Assembly: GCA_041821315.1 (NCBI GenBank) | Contig: JBGUEO010000005.1 | Span: 62,001-126,000 of the forward strand | Source of the DNA: DIGJ01 sp041821315 | Lineage (GTDB): Bacteria > Bacillota > Clostridia > Lachnospirales > Lachnospiraceae | Reading direction: 5' to 3' | DNA: 64,000 nucleotides | Part shown: piece by piece, positions 42,000 through 51,779 of the stretch | How the letters are laid out: each line of letters opens with the position of its first letter | Numbering within the stretch: the stretch's first letter is position 1 | Notes under the pieces: model-generated | What the model was told of the DNA's origin: nothing | Database searches by the model: none | The model's input: the letters and a program-made list of their open reading frames with translations, nothing else | Made by a program: the position numbers and the translations under genes

Positions 42000-43436
42000 T
42001 CATTTGGTCATATTGCAAAAATCCTTTAACGTCGCTAAAATAACATCATACACTCGTATAGTGGAAGATATACTTAATCGCTCTTCCGTGGTATGAATAT
42101 CTTCCATATTTGGACCAATTGCAATAATATCAATATCCCCTAGTTTCTCAGCCAAAATTCCACATTCAAGTCCAGCATGAATTGCCTCAATCTTAATTTC
42201 TTTTCCTACTATATTTTCATATACAGTTGCATACATTGTCCTAAGTTTTGAATCCTTTTTGTATTCCCACCCTGGGTAATCTCCAGTGGTACAATATTCA
42301 CCACCTAGATGTTTCGTTAAAAGTTCCAGTTTATCGCTAATGTATGTCTTGTACGAGCTCAAGGAACTTCTTACAGAGTAGGACATTTGTGCTATCGAAT
42401 CATTTGTTACAAAAATTCCCAAATTCAGTGAACTTTCTACCAAGCCAGGAATATTAGAACTCATGGTTTGAATACCATTTGGTGTTGTTGATAAAAAGAA
42501 TAATACCTTTTCATAACTTTCTTTTGTCATAACAGAATACGTTTTATTTTCGCCTTGATTCACTATAATACTTAAATCCGGTTCATTGGTTCTACATTCA
42601 TTTTTATATTTTTCACTTAAAAATTTAATTTCGTTGATAATTTTATATGCTTCATTCTCGCAAATGACAATCTGAGCAACCGCTTCTCTAGGAATCGCAT
42701 TATCCATCAATCCACCCTTCATAGAACTTACTTGAAATGAAAACTTTTTAAGTTCTGATAAAAGACGTGCCAATAATAAAGTAGCATTTATACGGTTTTT
42801 ATCAATTTCGCCACCGGAATGTCCTCCTTGAAGACCTTTTACTGAAATCGTAAGCTTCTTACCCTCTGCTTTTTCATATGTTATTGGTAGACGACAATCC
42901 GAACGAAGTCCTCCGGCACAACTAACCAATAATACATCTTCTTCCTCTGAGTCTATATTGATCATATATGTCCCCTCTAAGGCAGATGTATTAAGTGCCG
43001 TTGCACCTAATAATCCGATTTCTTCATCGGTTGTTATGATTACTTCAAGGGATGGATGCAGCAATGCATCATCTGCTAAGATTGCAAGTGCATACGCAAT
43101 CGCGATTCCATCATCTCCACCAAGCGTAGTTTTATTTGCATACAAATAATCATCCTCTGTCATAAGTTCCAGCCCGTCTGTTAAAAAATTATGACTACTA
43201 TCTTCTGTCTTTTCACATACCATATCCATATGTCCTTGTAAAATTACAGTTGGGCTCTTCTCATATCCTACACTAGCCGGTTTCTTTATTATTACATTAA
43301 GCGAATCATCTTGAATATAGGATAATCCATGGTTCTTTGCAAAGTTTACCAGATAGTCACTTATTGCTTGACAATTTTTTGAACCTCTCGGTATCGCACT
43401 TATCTCTTCAAAATATTTAAATACTACATGCTCCAT
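42000..43436 (-). CDS. pepD: Aminoacyl-histidine dipeptidase PepD (M20 family)
   Basis: Zinc dipeptidase that releases amino acids from dipeptides such as carnosine-like Xaa-His. 478 residues; metal and catalytic motifs in order are LQGHMDMVCEK, TLGGDDGIAIAYAL, ITTDEEIGLLGA and GGHSGGEIDKNR, with IEAIHAGLECGIL near the C-terminus. The lid domain lies at about 190-380. Length and motif spacing match PepD. Starts 21 bases after the PFL gene. Confidence 0.95.
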   Translation of the reverse strand: MEHVVFKYFEEISAIPRGSKNCQAISDYLVNFAKNHGLSYIQDDSLNVIIKKPASVGYEKSPTVILQGHMDMVCEKTEDSSHNFLTDGLELMTEDDYLYANKTTLGGDDGIAIAYALAILADDALLHPSLEVIITTDEEIGLLGATALNTSALEGTYMINIDSEEEDVLLVSCAGGLRSDCRLPITYEKAEGKKLTISVKGLQGGHSGGEIDKNRINATLLLARLLSELKKFSFQVSSMKGGLMDNAIPREAVAQIVICENEAYKIINEIKFLSEKYKNECRTNEPDLSIIVNQGENKTYSVMTKESYEKVLFFLSTTPNGIQTMSSNIPGLVESSLNLGIFVTNDSIAQMSYSVRSSLSSYKTYISDKLELLTKHLGGEYCTTGDYPGWEYKKDSKLRTMYATVYENIVGKEIKIEAIHAGLECGILAEKLGDIDIIAIGPNMEDIHTTEERLSISSTIRVYDVILATLKDFCNMTK

Positions 43437-43457
43437 ATCAAAACCTCCAACCTAAAT

Positions 43458-44822
43458 TTAATTTTTAAAACTATGAATCGGAGCGGGAATTCTTCCGCCA
43501 CGATTAATAAATGCATCACAACTAAATGGATTGACCGCCATAATTGGTGCGTATCCCAACAAACCGCCAAACTGAGCCATATCACCCACATCTTTTCCAA
43601 TGACCGGTATGATACGGACAGCGGTTGTTTTTTGATTAATCATACCAATCGCCATCTCATCTGCAATAATACCAGATATCGTGGTAGCTTTTGTATTTCC
43701 AGGAATTGCTATCATATCAAGTCCAACTGAGCAAACACAGGTCATTGCTTCTAATTTTTCCAAAGTCAGCGCTCCTGCTTGTACAGCGTCAATCATTGCC
43801 TGATCTTCACTTACTGGAATAAATGCACCACTTAAACCGCCAACATAAGAAGATGCCATAACACCACCTTTTTTCACCTGATCATTTAGTAGTGCTAATG
43901 CAGCTGTGGTTCCTGGTGCACCGGCTCGCTCTAGACCCATCACTTCAAAAATTTCAGCAATACTGTCACCAATTGCAGGGGTTGGAGCCAAGGATAAGTC
44001 AATGATTCCAAATGGAATTCCCAATCGTTTGGAAGCTTCTTGCGCAACCAACTGACCAACACGAGTTATTTTAAATGCAGTTTTCTTTATCGTTTCACAA
44101 AGCATACCAAAATCGGCATCTTTTACAGATTCAAGGGCTGTTTTTACAACTCCAGGTCCGCTTACCCCAACATTAATGATTGCATCACGTTCTGTCACAC
44201 CATGGAATGCACCTGCCATAAATGGATTATCATCTGGTGCATTGCAAAAAACAACGAGTTTCGCACAACCAAGAGAATCAATTTCTTTGGTATATTCGGC
44301 TGTTTGTAAAATAATTTCACCCATTTGTTTTACTGCATCCATATTAATACCTGTCTTTGTAGAACCTAAGTTTACAGAGCTACAAACTCGATCGGTAGTA
44401 GCCAATGCCTCTGGTATTGATTGAATGAGATATTCCTCCGCCTTTGTCATTCCCTTTGAAACCAAGGCAGAATATCCTCCAATGAAATTTACTCCTACCT
44501 CCTTTGCAGCACGGTCTAGTGTCTTTGCAATGGACACAAAGTCCTTCGAAGACTTACAAGCCGATGCTCCTACTAGTGCTATTGGAGTAACTGAAATTCG
44601 TTTATTTACAATCGGAATTCCATATTCTCGTTCAATCTCTTTTCCAACCTTTAATAAGTCTTTCGCTATTTCGGTAATTTTTTTGTAAATTTTATCATTT
44701 ACGACATCCAAATTACCATCTGCACAGTCTAAAAGACTAATTCCTAACGTAATGGTTCTTACATCGAGATTTTCTTGTTCAATCATCTTATTTGTCTCAA
44801 ATACTTCAAACATGTTAATCAT
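43458..44822 (-). CDS. PFL-like UPF0210 (DUF711) family protein
   Basis: 454-residue soluble protein of the UPF0210 family, distantly related in fold to pyruvate formate-lyase enzymes. It begins MINMFEVFETNKMI and contains the family blocks NKRISVTPIALVGA, RVCSSVNLGSTKTGINMDAV, GAFHGVTERDAIINVGVSGPGVV and GIIDLSLAPTPAIGDSIAEI. The open frame has extra upstream codons, including a GTG and the GGAGG site itself; the ATG at 44822 fits. It is encoded right after an ACT-domain protein, a pairing seen across Firmicutes, but its reaction is not established. No glycyl-radical motif was seen. Confidence 0.88.
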   Translation of the reverse strand: MINMFEVFETNKMIEQENLDVRTITLGISLLDCADGNLDVVNDKIYKKITEIAKDLLKVGKEIEREYGIPIVNKRISVTPIALVGASACKSSKDFVSIAKTLDRAAKEVGVNFIGGYSALVSKGMTKAEEYLIQSIPEALATTDRVCSSVNLGSTKTGINMDAVKQMGEIILQTAEYTKEIDSLGCAKLVVFCNAPDDNPFMAGAFHGVTERDAIINVGVSGPGVVKTALESVKDADFGMLCETIKKTAFKITRVGQLVAQEASKRLGIPFGIIDLSLAPTPAIGDSIAEIFEVMGLERAGAPGTTAALALLNDQVKKGGVMASSYVGGLSGAFIPVSEDQAMIDAVQAGALTLEKLEAMTCVCSVGLDMIAIPGNTKATTISGIIADEMAIGMINQKTTAVRIIPVIGKDVGDMAQFGGLLGYAPIMAVNPFSCDAFINRGGRIPAPIHSFKN

Positions 44823-44848
44823 GGTATTCCATCCTCCTAATGACACTC

Positions 44849-45121
44849 CTAAATCCGGTGCATTTTATTAAAAATATCTTCATGCTGTACCTTTACAACG
44901 CAACCGATTTCTTCACCAATTCCTTCTAATTCTTCTGCTAATTGATCAAATGCCTTGTGAGAGGTATTTACATCGACAATCATCATCATATTAAAATATC
45001 CATCTACAATTGTCTGAGAAATATCCATGATATTAACCCCATTGTTTGCAAGATAGGTACAAACCTTTGCAATAATACCAACACTATCTTTTCCGACTAC
45101 CGTAATAATTGTTTTTTTCAT
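44849..45121 (-). CDS. Small ACT-domain protein (UPF0237)
   Basis: A single 90-residue ACT domain: KTIITVVGKDSVGIIAKVCTYLANNGVNIMDIS is the ligand-binding half, typical of amino-acid sensing modules. Encoded 26 bases before the PFL-like gene, its constant partner, so it may act as an amino-acid-responsive regulatory subunit for it. This role is inferred from conservation of pairing; neither partner has a known activity. Confidence 0.88.
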   Translation of the reverse strand: MKKTIITVVGKDSVGIIAKVCTYLANNGVNIMDISQTIVDGYFNMMMIVDVNTSHKAFDQLAEELEGIGEEIGCVVKVQHEDIFNKMHRI

Positions 45122-45145
45122 AATAATCTCTCTTCCTTCTATCTT

Positions 45146-45940
45146 TTATATTGTCACAAATTCCGATGGCATATCACGATTAGCAACTTGCATACAATAT
45201 TCCATCTCATTTACAAGTCCACTTGTTAATAGTTCGCAACGAACCGTTTCATATGCAAGTTCTGGATAATTATTTTCTTTACTTAAATGCCCTAAAAAAA
45301 TATAGTTTAACTGTTTTGAAAATAGTCTTGACAAAAGTCTCCCTGAATTATCATTCGATAAATGTCCAATATCACTCAAAATACGTCTCTTTAAAGAATA
45401 TGGGTATGCTCCAACCTGCAGCATATTAATGTCATGATTGGCCTCTAATAATAATGCACCACAGCCTTCCAAATTTGATATAATATACTCATCATAAGTT
45501 CCAAGATCCGTTGCCACTCCGATTTTTCCAGTTGCATCACAAAACGTATAACTAACTGGATTTGCTGCATCATGTGAGATTGCAAAGGGATTTACTTTGA
45601 TATCCTGAAGAAAAAATGGATGATCTGCTTTTATTTCATGAAATAAAGTAGTGTCTAACACTCCAAGATTATTGGCTCGCAAGATACAGCTAATGGTTTC
45701 TTTTGTAGCATAAATTGGAACTTTATACTTTCTTGTAAATACACCGAGTCCACATATGTGATCCGAATGCTCATGTGTAATGACGATGCCACTTAGTTTT
45801 TCCGGATTAACATCGATTGATGTTAATCCATCAACAATTCTTTTTTTACTAATGCCGGTATCCACTAAAATGCCGGTATTGGTATTTCCAATATAAATAC
45901 AATTTCCACTACTTCCGCTTGCTATACTACAAAGATTCAT
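45146..45940 (-). CDS. MBL-fold hydrolase, YycJ/WalJ type
   Basis: 264-residue metallo-beta-lactamase fold protein. Residues 3-12 (LCSIASGSSG) and THEHSDH at 55-61 give the first metal site, followed by SDIGHLSNDNSGR, GHLSKENN. This arrangement is that of YycJ/WalJ, linked in Firmicutes to cell-wall regulation and DNA repair, probably as a nuclease. The open frame runs 28 codons further upstream into the FtsA-like gene, but GTAGGAG precedes the ATG at 45940. The 45957 gene ends 17 bases before. Confidence 0.92.
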   Translation of the reverse strand: MNLCSIASGSSGNCIYIGNTNTGILVDTGISKKRIVDGLTSIDVNPEKLSGIVITHEHSDHICGLGVFTRKYKVPIYATKETISCILRANNLGVLDTTLFHEIKADHPFFLQDIKVNPFAISHDAANPVSYTFCDATGKIGVATDLGTYDEYIISNLEGCGALLLEANHDINMLQVGAYPYSLKRRILSDIGHLSNDNSGRLLSRLFSKQLNYIFLGHLSKENNYPELAYETVRCELLTSGLVNEMEYCMQVANRDMPSEFVTI

Positions 45941-45956
45941 ATTATCTCCTACCTTA

Positions 45957-48008
45957 TTATTCCCAATAAATTGAAATGTCATCACCTTGTTGTATTTGAC
46001 TCGTAAACTCAGCTTTGACACCATTAATCATCTGTACTAACCCTCTACCAAGTCCTTCTTGCAGATCAAAGGGATAAACATCTAAAACATCCACAAAAAT
46101 ATAGTTGGGTTTACCAGAAAGTGTTGTTGCCTTACCATTAATGCTAATTGATACTGTTTGTGACTTTAATACATCTTCCGTTGTATCTCCTAATTCAGAA
46201 CTAATTGCAACCTCTTTTTGTATTTCATCCAAGGACTCTTCCTCTTCTTCTCCTACAAGCGATTCACTTGCAATCGTAAAGTTATCATAAATACGTTCTT
46301 CTAAATCGGCTATCATATGATTGACATAAAAAATACCCGCATCCGAGAGATCCATAAATTCCAATACTTGCTTTAATGTATAGTAATTCAAAATTTGAAT
46401 CTTATCATTTTCTTTTATTTCATAAAATCCAGAAACAAGCGTTTTATTTACCATAACAAACTTAGGGCAAGTTACTTGCTTGCCATCAAACTTATATGTA
46501 ATTACGCCATCATATTCTGGTAACTGCTGTACTTCATACACCGCGTCGTTTCCTATGGTTGAATATTCAATTTCAATTTTATCATTGGATTCCAAGGGAT
46601 TATTAATCCCAACTGTCTTTCCATTTAACTTTACAATTGCTGCTTCACCAAGTTCTCCCCGAATCATTCGTTTTTTATCATCAACCGTAAATGTTAATGT
46701 TTTCCCACGTCTTGGAAATAAAAATTCATTTTGAATTCCAAGTTGCATTGCTGCATCAACAATCGTAAGCTTGCTATTATCATAAAGCTTTACACGTTCT
46801 CCATTTACCGTTACAAATATAAAATTATTTTTTTGTTCGTAATAATTAAGACAAATTCCAATCGGTGTCACCAAAAGAGAATCTTTTTTTATGTTTTCTT
46901 GCAAAAATTCAACTTCATTTAATACTTCCGCACCACGAAGAGCGACTCGTTCTGCTGGAATTGTCAAAAATTCTGCTAACCGTTTCGTAAAGGATGGTAT
47001 TTTACCACCACCACCTACAATAAAAACTGCACTGACTGGTTTTTTACCATTTAACTCGATTATTCGATCTGCAATATTCTTTGTAATCATTTGAATGGTA
47101 TTTTCAAGCTCTTTTAGTACTGCCGATGTATCCACTTTATTAGAAAGTCCCATAATATCTTTAAATCGAACTGTTTTCTTTTTTCCACAAGACGTTTTTA
47201 TTTTTTCTGCAGTTGCAAAGTCCGTAAGATATTTTTTTGCAATTTGTTCCGTTAATTCATCGCCTGCATAAGGAATCATTCCATATGCAGCGATACTTCC
47301 ATCTTTTGTAATACAAATATCAGAAGTACCTGCGCCTACATCCACCAAAGCAATGTTAAGCAACCGAAATCGTTCGGGAATTGCTACATTAATGGCCGCA
47401 ATCGGCTCAAGTGTTAGATTTGCCACATATAGTCCAGCCCGCTCCACTGCCTGATACAAGCCATCAATGACTTCTTGTGGTAGAAACGTTGCAATCAATT
47501 CGGTTGATATTTTACTCGCTTTATGCCCCTCAAGATTTGAAATCGGATAATCATTGAGATAATATTTGATGACACTATATCCAACGCAATAAAAATGAAT
47601 ATCGTCTTGTTTTGTCTCTTCACGTATTACATCATATGCTTTTTCCACACCAAGCAAATCTAAGGAATAAATGTGTTCCTCGGTTATTTTTGTTTCCTCT
47701 TGAAACGCATAGTCTGCCCTAGCAACAATTGTCTTTAGCACACGTCCTGCAGCAGCAATGCAAACTTCCGAAAGACGTATCCCGATGCTGTTCTCAAGTT
47801 CACGTTTTACAAAGCCTATGGTTTCCGACACTTTGTTTATATCATGAATTTGACCATCCATCATCGCTCGGGTATCATGTTCTTTGACAACCTGTGCCAC
47901 TACTTTGAAATTATTTGTATGTTCCTTATATCCAACCGTACCAACAATGCTCCTGGTTCCTATATCAAGTCCAAACACCAAATGTTCCGGATACTTAATT
48001 CCATCCAT
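45957..48008 (-). CDS. FtsA-like actin ATPase with long C-terminal extension
   Basis: 683 residues. Residues 1-390 form an FtsA/PilM-type actin fold: phosphate loops LDIGTRS (14-20) and VDVGAGTSD (222-230), an SHS2-like 1C domain around 60-170, and adenosine motif FIVGGGGKIPSF near 335. The remaining 290 residues are unusual: three segments of repeating pattern (VxVNGxxx, xxNDKIEI) suggest tandem beta-grasp folds. No amphipathic membrane helix typical of FtsA is at the end (GDDISIYWE). GGAGGG precedes the ATG at 48008. FtsZ is not nearby. Known as a Clostridia-type FtsA-like protein; its partner is unknown. Confidence 0.8.
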   Translation of the reverse strand: MDGIKYPEHLVFGLDIGTRSIVGTVGYKEHTNNFKVVAQVVKEHDTRAMMDGQIHDINKVSETIGFVKRELENSIGIRLSEVCIAAAGRVLKTIVARADYAFQEETKITEEHIYSLDLLGVEKAYDVIREETKQDDIHFYCVGYSVIKYYLNDYPISNLEGHKASKISTELIATFLPQEVIDGLYQAVERAGLYVANLTLEPIAAINVAIPERFRLLNIALVDVGAGTSDICITKDGSIAAYGMIPYAGDELTEQIAKKYLTDFATAEKIKTSCGKKKTVRFKDIMGLSNKVDTSAVLKELENTIQMITKNIADRIIELNGKKPVSAVFIVGGGGKIPSFTKRLAEFLTIPAERVALRGAEVLNEVEFLQENIKKDSLLVTPIGICLNYYEQKNNFIFVTVNGERVKLYDNSKLTIVDAAMQLGIQNEFLFPRRGKTLTFTVDDKKRMIRGELGEAAIVKLNGKTVGINNPLESNDKIEIEYSTIGNDAVYEVQQLPEYDGVITYKFDGKQVTCPKFVMVNKTLVSGFYEIKENDKIQILNYYTLKQVLEFMDLSDAGIFYVNHMIADLEERIYDNFTIASESLVGEEEEESLDEIQKEVAISSELGDTTEDVLKSQTVSISINGKATTLSGKPNYIFVDVLDVYPFDLQEGLGRGLVQMINGVKAEFTSQIQQGDDISIYWE

Positions 48009-48069
48009 CCGTTTCCCTCCATTTGTCATGTAAAATATCACTATCCGCTATATTTTATCATAAAACCCC

Positions 48070-48669
48070 TTATTTAACTAGTAAAACTTCTAATTGCCTG
48101 TCAATATCTTTAAGATTACCGTTATTGATAATTATCTTGTCCACGCGCTCCATAAACGCCTTCTCTGTAAGCTGCACTTTCATTATCTCCTCGATTTTCT
48201 TATCGGTATATCCTCTCGTATTTTTTAATCGTTCCTCTCGAAGCTCCTTTTGTGCCATTACAAGCCATATTTCATCACAAAGAGAAACTAAATTGGATTC
48301 AAGTAAAATGGCTGCTTCCAACAATATATGAGTCGCCTGCGTTTCCTTTTTTAAGTATGTTATTTTTTCTCTGATGTAGGTTTCAATGAAGGGATGCACA
48401 ATCGCATTAAGTTTTTCTAATTGTAATTGATTGGAAAACACAAGATTACTAAGTTGTTTTCTATCAATGATTCCATTTGATGCCAAGATCTTTGAACCAA
48501 ATGTATCCACAATCTTTTCATAGGTTTCGCACCCTGGCTCCAAAGCAATATGCCCTACTTCATCCGCAAGAAGAATTGGTATACCAAATTTTTCATGTGC
48601 ATAGGCTGCTACAAATGTTTTGCCTGCACCAATCCCGCCTGTAAGTCCAATTACTTTACATGTATTCAT
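48070..48669 (-). CDS. coaE: Dephospho-CoA kinase
   Basis: Final step of coenzyme A synthesis. 199 residues with the P-loop GLTGGIGAGKT at 8-18, ADEVGHIAL (substrate Asp) and the lid arginines RLKNTRGY. Its ATG overlaps the polA stop (TAATG), and polA-coaE adjacency is common in Firmicutes. Confidence 0.96.
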   Translation of the reverse strand: MNTCKVIGLTGGIGAGKTFVAAYAHEKFGIPILLADEVGHIALEPGCETYEKIVDTFGSKILASNGIIDRKQLSNLVFSNQLQLEKLNAIVHPFIETYIREKITYLKKETQATHILLEAAILLESNLVSLCDEIWLVMAQKELREERLKNTRGYTDKKIEEIMKVQLTEKAFMERVDKIIINNGNLKDIDRQLEVLLVK

Positions 48670-51398
48670 TATTTTGCCTCATACCAATTGTCCCCTTGAT
48701 TAATATCGATTTCCAGCACAACTGCCAACTTAGCGGCATGATGCATTTCTTCTTTTAAAATCGTTTTCACAAGATCAATTTCATCCTTGGCCGTTTCAAT
48801 TAATAGTTCATCATGTACTTGTAAAATCAAAGAAGACCTTCTGTTTTCCCTTTTTAATCGTTCGTTTACACGAATCATTGCTATTTTGATAATATCTGCT
48901 GCTGTTCCTTGTATTGGTGAATTCATAGCGATCCGCTCTCCAAATGAACGTTGCATAAAATTACTAGACGACAACTCTGGTACGGGGCGTCTTCGATGAA
49001 AAAGTGTGTCTACATAGCCATTCATTTTTCCATCTTCCACTAATTTTTCTAAAAATTCTTTTACGTTTGGATAAGTATCAAAATATTTCTTAATATAACC
49101 TTCTGCCTCTTTCCTTGAAATATTAAGATCTTGCCCTAACCCAAACGAACTAATTCCATATACAATCCCAAAATTAACAGCTTTCGCATTACTTCTTTGG
49201 AGCGAAGTAACTTCAGCTAATGGCGTATGGAAGACTTCTGAGGCCGTAATTGCATGTATGTCTTGTGCTTCCTTATAAGCCGTAATTAACTTTTGATCCC
49301 CTGACATGTGTGCAAGTACCCGAAGTTCTATCTGCGAATAATCGGCATCTAAAAATACAAATCCAGGTTTTGGTATAAATACTTTTCGAATTTTACGCCC
49401 AAGTTCCATTCGAATTGGGATATTTTGAAGATTTGGTTCGGTGCTACTAATGCGCCCCGTTGCAGCAATTGTTTGATTAAACTTGCCATGAATACGTTCA
49501 TCCTCATAACAGATATAGTTTGCAAGCCCATCCGCATAGGTGGATTTAAGCTTCGTTAACTGTCTATATTCTAGAATAAGTCCAACAATCGGATCTTCAC
49601 ATTTCAATTTTTCCAAAATATCAGCGGATGTAGAATAGCCTGTCTTTGTTTTTTTCGCAAATGGAAGGTTCAATTTTTCAAATAATATCACACCCAATTG
49701 TTTGGGTGAATTAATATTAAACGTTTCACCAGCTAATTCAAAAATTTGTGATTCCAATTCTCCAATTCTACCGACTAGCTGATTCCCATATTGTTTTAGT
49801 GCTTCTCTATTTACCAAAATTCCTCTTACTTCCATATCATATAAGGTATATACCAAAGGCATTTCAATCTGACAAAAAAGTTCAAAGGACTCTTCCTTTT
49901 TCAGTTGTTCGATCATTTTAGGCAATGCGGTATATGCAATTAAACTATGATAGCATACTAAATTTACTAATTGCTCGGATGCTTTACTTCTTGCATCCTT
50001 CAAAGAAATTTTTCCAAGTAATTCAAGTTGACTCGGAATATGAATACCAAGATAATCTCTTGCAATATCATCATAATGATACGTATCTTGCAAAGGATTT
50101 AACAAATATGCTGCAATTGCTAAATCATATACCTCATCCATTTGCGTAAACGGCAATCGATTTAATTGACTTTTTAAATCAAAGATAGCAATCTTTTTTT
50201 TGCTATTCTTCAGTTTTTGCAAAGACTCCGTAATATCAAACTCCGTAATTTCATTCTCTACAAAAGCACATGCACTTATTTCTTCCTCTCCAAATTGAAA
50301 GGAAACAGCAATTCCAATCAATCCCGTATCCTTGGAATCAAGTGCAAGCAATGAATATTGTCCATCTTGTTCTTTTGTATATCTTTCACAATTTTCTTTT
50401 CTTGCTTGAATCACATAAATTCCCACTGCATCGACGGAAGGAGCAAGCAATTTCACGAAAAGATCCTTCCAATTTTTCTTTGTTTTAATAAGTAGAAATT
50501 TTGTTTCAATGGATTCATTGTGACTATACTCGTTTGAAAATCGTTGAATTAAATTTTTAAATTCCATACGTTTTACTATATGAAACGCTTCTTTGGTATA
50601 AAAATCATGAATTTTAGCATCGTTAAATGAGTAGTCAATGGATACATCCGTATCAATGGTTGCTAATTTTTTGCTTAAAACTGCAAGATCATAGTACTCT
50701 GCCAAATTCTCTCTTGCCTTTTTGGGCGTCACTTCATCAATATGTTCCATTGCGCCCTCTACGCTACCAAAACTAGCAATTATTTGAGATGCTCGTTTTT
50801 CACCGATACCAGGTACGCCAGGAATGTTATCTGCACTATCTCCCATTAATCCTTTTAAATCAATAATCTGAATTGGGGTTACCCCATATTTTTCAATCAC
50901 TTGTTCTGTATTATAATCTTCAATTTCTGTGCCGCCTTGCTTTGTTTTTGGAATACGTATTTTAATTTGCCCGGAAGCAAGCTGAAGCAAGTCACGATCA
51001 CCAGAAATCAAAGAAACCTGTATTCCATTCTCTTCTGCTCGTTTCGCAATCGTTCCAAGAAGATCATCCGCCTCATAACCCGATTTTTCTATCACGGATA
51101 TCTGCATTGCAACTAAAAGTTCTTTTATAATTGGAACCTGTTGCCGTAGTTCTTCTGGCATTGGTTTTCTCGTACCTTTGTATGCATCAAACATTTTATG
51201 ACGAAACGTAGGTGCCTTTACATCAAATGCTACCGTCAAATACGCAGGCTGCTCTTCCTCTAATATTTTAAACATTATATTTAAAAACCCATATACTGCA
51301 TTTGTATGGATTCCTTCTGAATTCGTAAGATCTGGTACACCATAAAAGGCGCGATTCAAAATACTGTGGCCATCAATAATAACAATTTTTTCGCTCAT
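48669..51398 (-). CDS. polA: DNA polymerase I with 5'-3' exonuclease
   Basis: 909 residues. N-terminal 5'-3' exonuclease domain (1-290) with YEADDLLGTIA, GDRDLLQL, GLMGDSADNIPGVPGIG; a middle 3'-5' exonuclease-like domain that has lost its acidic residues (the motif reads LDSKDTG where E. coli has DTE), so proofreading is probably absent; and a full polymerase domain with DADYSQIELRVLAHMSGD, RSNAKAVNFGIVYG and QVHDELLIE. AAAGGAG precedes the ATG. Roles in Okazaki fragment processing and repair. Overlaps coaE. Confidence 0.96.
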   Translation of the reverse strand: MSEKIVIIDGHSILNRAFYGVPDLTNSEGIHTNAVYGFLNIMFKILEEEQPAYLTVAFDVKAPTFRHKMFDAYKGTRKPMPEELRQQVPIIKELLVAMQISVIEKSGYEADDLLGTIAKRAEENGIQVSLISGDRDLLQLASGQIKIRIPKTKQGGTEIEDYNTEQVIEKYGVTPIQIIDLKGLMGDSADNIPGVPGIGEKRASQIIASFGSVEGAMEHIDEVTPKKARENLAEYYDLAVLSKKLATIDTDVSIDYSFNDAKIHDFYTKEAFHIVKRMEFKNLIQRFSNEYSHNESIETKFLLIKTKKNWKDLFVKLLAPSVDAVGIYVIQARKENCERYTKEQDGQYSLLALDSKDTGLIGIAVSFQFGEEEISACAFVENEITEFDITESLQKLKNSKKKIAIFDLKSQLNRLPFTQMDEVYDLAIAAYLLNPLQDTYHYDDIARDYLGIHIPSQLELLGKISLKDARSKASEQLVNLVCYHSLIAYTALPKMIEQLKKEESFELFCQIEMPLVYTLYDMEVRGILVNREALKQYGNQLVGRIGELESQIFELAGETFNINSPKQLGVILFEKLNLPFAKKTKTGYSTSADILEKLKCEDPIVGLILEYRQLTKLKSTYADGLANYICYEDERIHGKFNQTIAATGRISSTEPNLQNIPIRMELGRKIRKVFIPKPGFVFLDADYSQIELRVLAHMSGDQKLITAYKEAQDIHAITASEVFHTPLAEVTSLQRSNAKAVNFGIVYGISSFGLGQDLNISRKEAEGYIKKYFDTYPNVKEFLEKLVEDGKMNGYVDTLFHRRRPVPELSSSNFMQRSFGERIAMNSPIQGTAADIIKIAMIRVNERLKRENRRSSLILQVHDELLIETAKDEIDLVKTILKEEMHHAAKLAVVLEIDINQGDNWYEAK

Positions 51399-51407
51399 AT
51401 GACTCCT

Positions 51408-51719
51408 TTACCTTTCTATAAATAAGGCTATTACAATACTTAATACCACAATTACAATCTTTTTGTATATGATTCGAAGATGTTTTCGACGAATTTTTTC
51501 TTCTGCATGCTTAATAAATCGCTCTACATCCATCTGCTCGCTACTATTTTTGTCCTCATCTAAAAACTTTATACTTGAAAGTATGGTATAATATACATCT
51601 AAGTCTTCCCTGCATGATTCACAGGAACGAATATGTAATAAAAATTCTTCTAGTTGTTCTATATCTAGTTTATCGTCAATAAACAATTTCATATTCCTTT
51701 GTGTTTCCATGCAAGTCAT
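51408..51719 (-). CDS. Small membrane zinc-finger (anti-sigma-like) protein
   Basis: 103 residues. An N-terminal putative zinc finger of the zf-HC2 type (MTCMETQRNMKLFIDDKLD, then HIRSCESCREDLD) is followed by an acidic linker and a C-terminal membrane segment (KKIVIVVLSIVIALFIER), so it is tail-anchored. The long open frame continues upstream but GGGGGG(AT) lies just before the ATG at 51719. No sigma factor is adjacent; it is the first gene before polA. A regulatory anti-sigma role is inferred only from the fold. Confidence 0.75.
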   Translation of the reverse strand: MTCMETQRNMKLFIDDKLDIEQLEEFLLHIRSCESCREDLDVYYTILSSIKFLDEDKNSSEQMDVERFIKHAEEKIRRKHLRIIYKKIVIVVLSIVIALFIER

Positions 51720-51750
51720 TTTCATCCCCCCTATCTTCAATCCACTCATA

Positions 51751-51779
51751 ATCATATCATATACAAAAGACTTTCTCAA
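51751..51779 (-). promoter_or_regulatory. Promoter of the polA operon
   Basis: Minus strand -35 TTGAGA (51774-51779), 17-base spacer, -10 TATGAT (51751-51756), followed by the zinc-finger gene, polA and the following genes. The -35 lies inside the arm of the upstream hairpin. Confidence 0.75.
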
